From contig CP070709.1 of the NCBI GenBank assembly GCA_020350305.1, forward strand, positions 693,559-701,485: a stretch of DNA of 7,927 nt. Reading direction: 5' to 3'. Shown piece after piece: positions 1 to 4,802 of the stretch. Position 1 is the stretch's first letter, and each line of letters starts with the position of its first letter. Both the position numbers and the translations under genes were made by a program. Under the pieces are notes generated by a model. The model was not told the DNA's origin. It saw nothing but the letters and a program-made list of their open reading frames with translations, and searched no databases. The stretch comes from Candidatus Bathyarchaeota archaeon (GTDB lineage Archaea > Thermoproteota > Bathyarchaeia > Bathyarchaeales > Bathyarchaeaceae).

Positions 1-1
1 A

Positions 2-514
2 CATAACGTTCTATTCAACTACCTAAAAGTCGGATTGGATAATGGCGAAGCTGGAGTGTACGTGGCTTCTGACGAGAAACCAAGCCAGATCAGAGAAGCT
101 ATGAAAAAGTTCGGCATCAAGGTAGAAAAATACGAGAGAACAAATGCTTTACGCATCTTTGACCATGAAGACATCTACATCATAGATGGAAAGTTCAGGT
201 TAACCACCACGATAAACTTATGGAACAAACTTTACAACGAAGCCTTGAAAAATGGCTTTAAGGGACTAAGAGTCACCGGAGAAACGGCGTGCTTCTTCAA
301 ACACAACTTGGTTCGAGAACTGATAGAATATGAGAAAACGTTACACAGGGTGTTAGACATTCCAATGATTGCCATCTGCGCTTACAACGCCAATATGCTG
401 AACAGAAGCAACGACCCAGTAAATCTGTACGCCGAATTGTCCAGAGCTCATGGCACCGTCCTATTCACGGGAATAGATAACGAACTAGGAAGAATGGAAA
501 TCAGAAAAGTATAG
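2..514 (+). CDS. MEDS-domain sensory protein, 5'-truncated by window edge
   Basis: The frame is open from the first bases, so the true start lies upstream; 170 residues are visible. The N-terminal visible stretch (HNVLFNYLKVGLDNGEAGVY) matches the usual opening of MEDS domains (methanogen/methylotroph, DcmR-type sensory domain), where a Y-L-x-x-GL-x-x-GE pattern is followed by a short strand. Further on, RVTGE (about residues 91-95), an EYEKTLH helix, an AICAYNA strand and an RAHGTVLF end complete the RecA-like fold typical of the family. In other proteins this domain sits beside DNA-binding or kinase domains; here nothing follows it, so it is a stand-alone sensor. The ligand is unknown. It ends 280 bases before the zinc-finger gene and is probably a separate transcription unit. 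A TTG at 35 is in frame but would cut off the conserved opening motif, so I reject it as start. Confidence 0.8.
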   Translation, partial: HNVLFNYLKVGLDNGEAGVYVASDEKPSQIREAMKKFGIKVEKYERTNALRIFDHEDIYIIDGKFRLTTTINLWNKLYNEALKNGFKGLRVTGETACFFKHNLVRELIEYEKTLHRVLDIPMIAICAYNANMLNRSNDPVNLYAELSRAHGTVLFTGIDNELGRMEIRKV

Positions 515-544
515 ACCTGCTCGTCGCAGAGAACTTTCATAACT

Positions 545-564
545 TGGAATAGAATTCAGTTCCA
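545..564. repeat. imperfect 20-bp palindrome
   Basis: TGGAA and TTCCA arms flank a central GAATTC. Eight of ten positions pair as Watson-Crick and one more as G-T. It sits 31 bases after the MEDS stop codon. There is no T-run after it, so it is not an obvious terminator. It could be an operator or chance. Confidence 0.3.
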
Positions 565-598
565 TAAAGCCTTTAGAAAGATTTGACAGTGTATTGAC

Positions 599-671
599 GA
601 TGGGGCGCGTGCAACTAGACTTTAAAAAACGTTTGGTTGCTGAGAGAAAGGAGTTTTCCCGCGCCCCCATC
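599..671 (+). ncRNA. candidate structured RNA (three-way-junction fold)
   Basis: The outer stem pairs 599-609 (GATGGGGCGCG) with 660-671 (CGCGCCCCCATC), giving 11 base pairs with one bulged C at 664. Inside, 611-620 pairs with 631-640 over ten continuous positions, two of them G-T, around an A-rich loop. A short third helix pairs 646-649 with 655-658. Together these make a closed three-way junction of 73 bases. The arms are strongly GC-rich in an AT-rich gap. A CTTTAGA sequence at 571-577 lies where a box A for a transcript starting near 599 would be expected. I recognise no known family. It may be a small RNA, a leader element of the zinc-finger/OsmC transcript, or a terminator-like structure for the MEDS gene, although no T-run follows. 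The strand is not certain. Confidence 0.4.
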
Positions 672-691
672 ACCAATAATATTCTTTTGAG

Positions 692-728
692 GCATCACGT
701 ATTTAAAATTATGTTACTGTTGCATCAC
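692..728 (+). promoter_or_regulatory. candidate promoter of zinc-finger/OsmC genes with flanking repeats
   Basis: A box-A-like TTTAAAAT lies at 702-709, which predicts a transcript start near 730-735 and a leader of about 60 bases before the zinc-finger gene. GCATCAC occurs on both sides (692-698 and 722-728), and CATCAC once more at 668-673. Direct repeats bracketing a TATA element could bind a regulator. This is read from sequence only; no BRE is clear. Confidence 0.35.
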
Positions 729-787
729 AGTCACATAAACTTAAGAATTTCTCATGCATGTACAATCACATGGGGAAAAACAATATT

Positions 788-792
788 GGAGG
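788..792 (+). promoter_or_regulatory. ribosome binding site of the zinc-finger gene
   Basis: GGAGG lies 2 bases before the ATG at 795 and 11 bases before the in-frame ATG at 804. Neither spacing is ideal, so the start is ambiguous by three residues. The site shows that the short zinc-finger protein starts here, not at an in-frame TTG about 200 bases upstream. Confidence 0.55.
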
Positions 793-794
793 AT

Positions 795-908
795 ATGAAC
801 TCAATGGGAGAATATAAATGCAAAATGTGTAATGCCACATTCAACACAAAAACCGAGCTAGAAGCACACAAACACAGACACGTGTCAAGGAAAAGTGGTT
901 GCGGCTGA
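795..908 (+). CDS. small single C2H2 zinc-finger protein
   Basis: A 37-residue protein that is almost entirely one classical C2H2 finger. C9 and C12 (CKMC), F16, L22, H25 and H29 fit C-x2-C-x3-F-x5-L-x2-H-x3-H exactly. The tail is basic (KHRHVSRKSGCG). Such one-finger mini-proteins are common in archaea and are usually taken as nucleic-acid or protein binders; the target here is unknown. The start follows a GGAGG at 788-792; ATG 804 would give 34 residues with the finger intact. The frame stays open upstream to a TTG at 594, but that extension has no recognisable domain and would run through the structured element, so I leave it out. The gene overlaps the OsmC start by 14 bases, which suggests coupled translation and perhaps a regulatory role toward OsmC. 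Confidence 0.75.
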   Translation: MNSMGEYKCKMCNATFNTKTELEAHKHRHVSRKSGCG

Positions 909-1407
909 TGCAGTTGCTGGTAATCCAACCGGATATACTGTGCACATAAGAAAAGATGAAGGTCGTTCTATGCTGGAACTTGTCTTTGAGGGTACTGCCA
1001 ACTGGAAAAGTGAAACAGAATGTGATCTGACAGTAAAAGGCAAACATATTGTTACAGTTAGCCCTCCACCGGAGTTTGGAGGAAAAAAAGGATACTGCGT
1101 ACCAGAGGAAATTTTCGCTGCGTCATTGGCATCATGCATAAATACGCTATTTCTTTTGATCGCAAAAAACTCTAACTTAAAACTTAAAAATCTTGAAACC
1201 GAAGCGATCCTAAATATGAGTGCAGAAGGAATTGAAAAACTGATTTTCACAAACATACACTTCAACATGAAAGTTAAACTAGCTAAAGACGATGAGTGGG
1301 AACGAAAAAAGGCTAATCGCTGCTTCGAGATTGCACAAAAAATATGCCCGCTGAGACAATCATGGGGAGAAAACGTCCCAATCACCTTCGAATTAAACTT
1401 CAAGTAA
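895..1407 (+). CDS. OsmC/Ohr-family peroxide-detoxification protein
   Basis: A 170-residue protein with the OsmC fold signature. A beta-rich N-terminal half leads to PEEIFAASLASC (about residues 70-81), where C81 heads the long central helix, and C151 sits in KICPLRQSW. Two such cysteines about 70 residues apart, the second followed by Pro, are the reactive pair that reduces organic hydroperoxides in OsmC/Ohr enzymes. Three further cysteines (C43, C68, C143) are present. The length is slightly above that of typical bacterial members (about 140). The start is GTG 895, with AAGGA at 887-891 only three bases upstream, inside the zinc-finger gene. An in-frame stop at 859-861 rules out much extension. 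Peroxiredoxin follows after 49 bases on the same strand. The reductant is unknown; dithiols such as lipoyl proteins serve bacterial homologues. OsmC versus Ohr subtype cannot be settled by eye. Confidence 0.85.
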   Translation: MVAADAVAGNPTGYTVHIRKDEGRSMLELVFEGTANWKSETECDLTVKGKHIVTVSPPPEFGGKKGYCVPEEIFAASLASCINTLFLLIAKNSNLKLKNLETEAILNMSAEGIEKLIFTNIHFNMKVKLAKDDEWERKKANRCFEIAQKICPLRQSWGENVPITFELNFK

Positions 1408-1445
1408 AACAAAGTTACAATTTACAGAACACTGCATTGTTATTT

Positions 1446-1450
1446 GGTGG
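1446..1450 (+). promoter_or_regulatory. ribosome binding site supporting the TTG start of peroxiredoxin
   Basis: GGTGG, matching the GGTG part of the archaeal Shine-Dalgarno, lies six bases before TTG 1457. No ATG or GTG is available in frame nearby, so this site decides the start. Confidence 0.55.
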
Positions 1451-1456
1451 CTTAGA

Positions 1457-1978
1457 TTGGTTAGTGAGGGAGAAGAGGCACCAGACTTCACTTTGATAGC
1501 GGATGATGGAAGAGAAGTGTCGTTGAGCGATTACCTAAACAAGAAGATAGTGCTCTACTTCTATCCTAAAGACGGAACTCTAGGATGCACTCGTGAAGCC
1601 ATTGAATTCAGAGACATGGCAAGAGAGTTTGGGAAAGAAGATATCGTCATACTCGGTGTAAGCAAAGACAGCATCCAATCACATCAAAAGTTTAAACGGA
1701 AACACGAGTTGCCCTTCACCTTGCTCAGTGATCCTGAAGGAAAAGTATTGGACCTCTACGGGGTATGGAAGAAGAAAAGTCTCTACGGCCGAACGTTCAT
1801 GAGCACAGAACGAACCACATTCCTAATCGACGAAAAAGGAATTGTAAAAAAAGTATATCGAAAGGTAAAGGTAAAAGGACACGCACAAGCCTGCCTCCTA
1901 GATTTGAAAGGTGGCACAACGGGTAAATACAAAACAAGCTCTATCGTTCCAGCAATTGAGTTGTTGCTGAAAACTTAA
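1457..1978 (+). CDS. bcp: peroxiredoxin, Bcp/PrxQ type
   Basis: A thiol peroxidase that reduces hydrogen peroxide and alkyl hydroperoxides. EGEEAPDFTL opens the protein, LYFYPKDGTLGCT carries the peroxidatic C44, and the catalytic R119 lies in STERTTFLID. These are the hallmarks of the AhpC/TSA superfamily, and the GCTREAIEFRD sequence after the cysteine points to the Bcp/PrxQ group. The usual PrxQ resolving cysteine five residues on is absent (I49). The only other cysteine is C146 near the end of the domain, so it works either as a 1-Cys enzyme or with C146 as partner. The protein is 173 residues, about 20 longer than many Bcps, because of a tail after residue 151 (GGTTGKYKTS then a hydrophobic helix). 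It lies in the same orientation as OsmC and upstream of the thioredoxin-reductase-like gene. Confidence 0.9.
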   Translation: MVSEGEEAPDFTLIADDGREVSLSDYLNKKIVLYFYPKDGTLGCTREAIEFRDMAREFGKEDIVILGVSKDSIQSHQKFKRKHELPFTLLSDPEGKVLDLYGVWKKKSLYGRTFMSTERTTFLIDEKGIVKKVYRKVKVKGHAQACLLDLKGGTTGKYKTSSIVPAIELLLKT

Positions 1979-1988
1979 AGCTTGATTA

Positions 1989-1994
1989 TTTTTT
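1989..1994 (+). terminator. T6 run after peroxiredoxin, possible archaeal terminator
   Basis: Six T residues begin 11 bases after the stop codon. Archaeal transcription often ends at such T-runs without a hairpin, and I see no strong stem here. It would separate the OsmC/peroxiredoxin unit from the next genes. Confidence 0.35.
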
Positions 1995-2035
1995 CTGCGT
2001 GCATGTGGGATCTGGTGTGGCAAGAAATGGCATAG

Positions 2036-2050
2036 AATCGCTTATACTTA
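2036..2050 (+). promoter_or_regulatory. candidate promoter of desulforedoxin-like/reductase unit
   Basis: CTTATACT at 2041-2048 resembles an archaeal box A and predicts initiation near 2068-2072. That leaves a leader of about 60 bases before the ATG at 2131. A second AT-rich stretch (2061-2073) is an alternative. No clear BRE is seen. Confidence 0.3.
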
Positions 2051-2118
2051 CCTGCGAATGTTTACATTAAATAGTCTCATATTTCCGGTGACCCAGAAGA
2101 TTTTTTGTTAAAACGGTG

Positions 2119-2126
2119 GGAGGTGA
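2119..2126 (+). promoter_or_regulatory. full-length Shine-Dalgarno of the desulforedoxin-like gene
   Basis: GGAGGTGA matches the expected archaeal 16S anti-Shine-Dalgarno over its full length. It sits four bases before ATG 2131. It is the strongest ribosome binding site in the window and implies high translation of a very small protein. Confidence 0.8.
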
Positions 2127-2130
2127 AAGG

Positions 2131-2274
2131 ATGGCGAAGAAGAAGGGTGCAAAATACGAATGTGGAGAATGCGGGCTTGTTGTTGTGGTTGACGAACCAT
2201 GCGGATGTGTTGCGTGTGAATTAATATGTTGTGAGGTCTCGATGAAACAAGTCAAACCTAAAGCCAAGAAGTAA
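2131..2274 (+). CDS. desulforedoxin-like small iron-binding protein with extra cysteines
   Basis: A 47-residue protein. It follows the desulforedoxin pattern Y-x-C-x2-C-G ... L-x-C-C ... M: Y9, C11, C14 and G15 at one end, then L31, C33, C34 and M38. In desulforedoxin and in the N-terminal domain of desulfoferrodoxin, four such cysteines hold one iron in a rubredoxin-like centre used for electron transfer. Between the halves, where the family normally has a short Gly-rich turn, there is a C24-x-C26-x2-C29 insertion, so seven of 47 residues are cysteine. Both ends are lysine-rich (MAKKK, KPKAKK). A perfect Shine-Dalgarno precedes it. The thioredoxin-reductase-like gene follows directly, suggesting the two are made together and may exchange electrons. 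There is no superoxide-reductase domain. It could instead bind zinc. Confidence 0.8.
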   Translation: MAKKKGAKYECGECGLVVVVDEPCGCVACELICCEVSMKQVKPKAKK

Positions 2275-2344
2275 ACATGTGAATCATAGCAGCGAAAAAA
2301 GAAACACTAGAAATCTGAAAGACCACGAAAAAGAGGAAAAGAAA

Positions 2345-3295
2345 GTGGGTGAGGAAAAACAAGTCTATGATCTAATAATTGTTGGCGCTGGTCCTGCCGG
2401 CCTAACAGCAGGAATACACACGTCTAGGCTTGGACTAGAAACTCTAGTTTTGGAAGCTGAAACTCCGGGTGGAAGGGCTTTAGAGACTTCGATCTACGAG
2501 AATTTTCCTGGGTTCCCAGAAGGGGTCATCGGAAAAGAGTTCATAGAAAAGATGGAGAAACAAATTTCAAAATTTGGTGCAAAAATGAAAGCCTTTGAAG
2601 AAGTAATCAACCTAGACTTGAGAGGAGAACTTAAAAAAGTTGCTACAGGTAAAGCCATCTACCATTCTTTTGCGTTAATAATTGCAACTGGGACTCAAAG
2701 GAGAAAGCTTGAGGTTCCTGGAGAAACTGAATTCCTTGGAAGAGGTGTAAGCTACTGTCGAGTCTGCGACGGGCCGTTCTTCAAGGGCTTGAGAGTTGCG
2801 GTTGTCGGGTTTGCCAAAGAAGCAATAATAGACTCGTTGTTTTTAGCTGATATAGCAAAGGAAGTGCTGTTGATAACGGACGAAAAGAAGATCGAAGTCG
2901 CAGAAGACTTGAAGAGAAGTCTCCTAGAAAGAGCTAACGTAAAAATAGTTAATGGCAAAGTTGTCGCCATCTTAGGGGAAGACGTTGTAGAAGCAGTAAA
3001 AATTGTTAAGTTTGAAACTAAGCAGGAAGTGAGAGAGAAGGTTAATGGGGTCTTCATCTCTTTAGGCTGGGTTCCGACAACTGAAATAGTTAAGAAGGCG
3101 GGAATAGAGGTTGACGACAGGGGATGCATAAAGGTGGATCGGTGGCAAAAAACAAATATAGAAGGTGTTTTCGCAGCTGGGGACTGCACATGTGGTGGAA
3201 TGCAGGTTGTAACTGCGACAGGGGAAGGAGCTATGGCAGCCACAAAAGCTTTGACGTATATCAAATGGAGAAAACAAGGAGAAGCTAAACCCTAG
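2345..3295 (+). CDS. thioredoxin-reductase-like FAD flavoprotein, probably not NADPH-dependent
   Basis: A 316-residue, low-molecular-weight thioredoxin-reductase homologue. FAD is bound through GAGPAG (14-19), GGRAL...NFPGFP (42-58), ATGT (114-117) and GVFAAGD (274-280) with QVVTATGEG. The redox pair is C138-R-V-C141-D, in the position of E. coli C135/C138. The pyridine-nucleotide domain is abnormal: the usual GGGDSA is GFAKEA (155-160) and the HRR motif that grips the NADPH phosphate is ITDEKK (177-182). Known relatives lacking these motifs use F420H2 (methanogen DFTR), ferredoxin (clostridial FFTR) or an unknown donor (Thermoplasma). GTG 2345 is preferred because GAGG lies eight bases upstream and it gives the family's usual length. 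GTG 2279, five bases after the preceding gene, would add a lysine-rich 22-residue leader. It probably recycles thioredoxin-like partners for the nearby peroxiredoxin. Confidence 0.85.
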   Translation: MGEEKQVYDLIIVGAGPAGLTAGIHTSRLGLETLVLEAETPGGRALETSIYENFPGFPEGVIGKEFIEKMEKQISKFGAKMKAFEEVINLDLRGELKKVATGKAIYHSFALIIATGTQRRKLEVPGETEFLGRGVSYCRVCDGPFFKGLRVAVVGFAKEAIIDSLFLADIAKEVLLITDEKKIEVAEDLKRSLLERANVKIVNGKVVAILGEDVVEAVKIVKFETKQEVREKVNGVFISLGWVPTTEIVKKAGIEVDDRGCIKVDRWQKTNIEGVFAAGDCTCGGMQVVTATGEGAMAATKALTYIKWRKQGEAKP

Positions 3296-3299
3296 CATT

Positions 3300-3339
3300 G
3301 GCTAAATCGATCGCATCTTAGAATACTTTAGCCTTTTTT
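3300..3339 (+). terminator. hairpin plus T6 terminator after the reductase
   Basis: GGCTAAA (3300-3306) pairs perfectly with TTTAGCC (3327-3333). T6 follows at once (3334-3339), beginning 39 bases after the stop codon. The loop is 20 bases, longer than usual, but stem and T-run are directly joined as in an intrinsic terminator. Confidence 0.5.
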
Positions 3340-3385
3340 CTATCGCGCACGCACACGAACAGATTTTTGAAGCACTACTCCAGAA

Positions 3386-3400
3386 GCGGAAACCTTAATC
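3386..3400 (+). promoter_or_regulatory. candidate archaeal promoter in the convergent gap
   Basis: CGGAAACCTTAATC resembles a purine-rich BRE followed by a weak box A. It predicts initiation near 3420, just before the ATG at 3429. Support is weak and comes from pattern alone. Confidence 0.2.
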
Positions 3401-3428
3401 ATGACGCGATGCTATTTAGGTAAAATCG

Positions 3429-3488
3429 ATGGAGAAATTCAGTGAACCTGAAGAACGAATTCTTTGTCAAAATTGTGGGTCCTGTTGA
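3429..3488 (+). other. possible 19-codon cysteine-bearing micro-ORF
   Basis: An ATG opens a short frame whose end reads ILCQNCGSC before TGA, giving a C-x2-C-G-x-C cluster like half of a zinc ribbon. It lies just after a promoter-like sequence, and T7 (3492-3498) follows the stop. There is no Shine-Dalgarno. Reading past the TGA gives a protein-like stretch (RFFYKSDIYRGFKKFF) that runs into the end of scpB on the other strand. It may be a real peptide, a decayed zinc-ribbon gene, or chance. Confidence 0.2.
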
Positions 3489-3491
3489 CGA

Positions 3492-3536
3492 TTTTTTTAC
3501 AAGTCGGATATATATAGAGGCTTCAAAAAGTTTTTT
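3492..3536. terminator. T/A-run region where the two convergent units probably end
   Basis: The stretch holds T7 (3492-3498), an ATATATATA tract (3508-3516) and an A5-G-T6 near-palindrome (3525-3536). The A5 run reads as T5 on the minus strand, about 22 bases past the scpB stop. T-runs on both strands suit termination of converging transcripts. The remaining gap from 3340 shows nothing else I can name. Confidence 0.3.
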
Positions 3537-3550
3537 CAATTTCCTAACAT

Positions 3551-4132
3551 CTATTTCTCTTTAACCTCAGTCTTCTCGAAATCCTCAAACACACGTTTCA
3601 ACTGCCGCTTCATAGTGCGCAAATCATGACTCAAACCAAAATAGTCAGCAAAAAACCCAGTCGTCCGCAACAATCTAGTCCGACCAACCCTCTCACGAGA
3701 AATCAAACCCATACTCTCCAACTGCCTCAAATGACCATAAGCATGATGACCCCGCACATCAACAACTTGAGACTGCAAAACAGGCTGTCGATAAGCAATA
3801 TAAGATAACGTCTTCAACGGACCCTTAGAAAGAAGCGGCCGAATCGCCAACCTCTGAACCTGAGGCGAATATTCCCCTTTCAACTGCAAAACAAAACGTT
3901 CATCCTCAAGCTCCAAAATTTCAAGAGCAGTTTCACGAGTCTCATACTCTTCCATAAGAATCCCTACCAGCCTCTGAACCTTCCTCTTAGAACGAGTCTT
4001 GATGATAGATCCTAACGTCCTCAAATCTAGGGGACGCCCCGCCACATAGAGAGCAGCCTCTAACAAAGCCAAATCACGTTTCAACTTCTCTTCGCTAAGC
4101 AGCTCAGATGAGTTACGCTCTATCTGCTCCAA
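3551..4132 (-). CDS. scpB: segregation and condensation protein ScpB
   Basis: A winged-helix kleisin-associated subunit of the SMC-ScpAB complex, which compacts and separates the chromosome; it dimerises and binds the middle of ScpA. LLEAALYVAGRPLDLRTL (about 23-40) is the first winged helix. LKTLSYIAYRQPV (106-118), VRG (126-128), the HLRQLESMGLI helix and RTTGFFADYFGL (156-167) are the classic ScpB second-domain landmarks. The 193-residue length is normal. The basic tail (MKRQLKRVFEDFEKTEVKEK) is free of known motifs. The start is TTG 4132, with AGAGGG eight bases upstream; no ATG or GTG fits better. The start lies 20 bases inside scpA, so translation is coupled, and it is the last gene of the smc operon visible here. 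Confidence 0.9.
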   Translation of the reverse strand: MEQIERNSSELLSEEKLKRDLALLEAALYVAGRPLDLRTLGSIIKTRSKRKVQRLVGILMEEYETRETALEILELEDERFVLQLKGEYSPQVQRLAIRPLLSKGPLKTLSYIAYRQPVLQSQVVDVRGHHAYGHLRQLESMGLISRERVGRTRLLRTTGFFADYFGLSHDLRTMKRQLKRVFEDFEKTEVKEK

Positions 4133-4802
4133 CAGCAGGGCCCTCTGGGAGAGTTATGAAAATCTCGTTAGAATCTTCCTCCTGCCATAAAGCGACTTTG
4201 CCTGTTTGCGCAAGGAAGAGAAGTGTAATGAAGGTTTTGATTGCTTCCAGTTTTTCTAGTCCAGTTATCACCCTAGAAAAGAATACGAGTTTTTCTCCAC
4301 TCACAAGTTGCCGCAGAAGACGATACAAGCTCTTCATCTTCTCCTCGATCTCCATCATGTACAAATCAACTGGAGGAAGGAAATCCGGAGGGGACGGCAA
4401 GATAGGTTCCGAACGTGGTTTTATCCCGAATAAGCGTTCACCAATTAACACTTCATCCAGCACCGTCAACAAATGCTGGATCGTAGTAGATGTCAATTCG
4501 TAACGAAGAGGGAGAAACAAAGGCGGAGGCGAGAAATCTGGCGGAGTCCTAGGAGGAAGCGGAGGCTCCTCTAGCTTCAGCAGAAGCTTAGATTTCATGA
4601 GATATATAGTGGCAGAAGAATCGAGCGCCATTCCTGAAGCCCTAAAATCGACCTCCCCTCTTTTTTCCATCTCATTCAAGAAGGATGCCAATAGAAACGA
4701 AATGCTGATGTCCCATGGCAATATCTTCTGCAATTTGTCAAGTTCGAAAAGTACGTTCAAAGGAGGTTGAAAATAAAAGGGTTTCTCAATGGACGACGAC
4801 AT
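4113..4802 (-). CDS. scpA: segregation and condensation protein ScpA (archaeal-type kleisin)
   Basis: The kleisin that bridges the two SMC heads and recruits ScpB. The N-terminal domain (about 7-78) contains PPLNVLFELDKL, PWDISISFLLASFLNEM and the conserved DFRASGMALDSSATIYLMKS stretch, which resembles archaeal ScpA. A proline-rich linker follows (79-99, EEPPLPPRTPP onwards), then LPLRYELTSTT. The C-terminal winged helix (about 168-220, AIKTFITLLFLAQTGKVALWQEE...IFITL) is the part that docks on the SMC head. At 229 residues it is slightly short for the family. ATG 4802 shares its A with the smc stop (TAATG), so translation almost certainly re-initiates from smc. A G-rich stretch at about 4808-4812 may act as ribosome binding site. 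The end overlaps scpB by 20 bases. Confidence 0.88.
   Translation of the reverse strand: MSSSIEKPFYFQPPLNVLFELDKLQKILPWDISISFLLASFLNEMEKRGEVDFRASGMALDSSATIYLMKSKLLLKLEEPPLPPRTPPDFSPPPLFLPLRYELTSTTIQHLLTVLDEVLIGERLFGIKPRSEPILPSPPDFLPPVDLYMMEIEEKMKSLYRLLRQLVSGEKLVFFSRVITGLEKLEAIKTFITLLFLAQTGKVALWQEEDSNEIFITLPEGPAVGADRA
4141..4146 (-). promoter_or_regulatory. ribosome binding site for the TTG start of scpB
   Basis: On the minus strand AGAGGG lies eight bases before TTG 4132, inside the end of scpA. It supports TTG as the real start. Confidence 0.4.

Noticed and set aside
636..658. Hammerhead-ribozyme-like core (CTGA and GAAA next to three helices)
   Set aside because: The conserved CTGANGA order is broken (CTGAGAG) and no correctly placed stem II or cleavage triplet is seen.
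599..675. tRNA gene with encoded CCA
   Set aside because: A seven-pair acceptor-like stem, discriminator A and CCA are present, but the 17 bases before the 3' arm form no T-stem and contain no TTCRA loop. No anticodon arm fits, and the internal helices are in the wrong places.
485..676. Minus-strand 63-codon frame between MEDS and zinc-finger genes
   Set aside because: It overlaps the MEDS end and the hairpin element and shows no motif.
594..794. N-terminal extension of the zinc-finger protein to an upstream TTG
   Set aside because: The added 67 residues have no domain-like pattern and run through the structured element, and a GGAGG lies directly before the shorter start.
885..1412. Minus-strand open frame opposite OsmC
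   Set aside because: It mirrors the OsmC gene exactly, its translation resembles no family, and it has no ribosome binding site.
2752..3264. Long open frame on the minus strand opposite the reductase
   Set aside because: It is antisense to a well-conserved protein and has a low-complexity Ser/Thr/Pro-rich translation typical of a shadow frame.
3486..3488. Selenocysteine at TGA in the micro-ORF
   Set aside because: No SECIS-like structure is evident nearby, and the downstream frame runs into the antisense of scpB.
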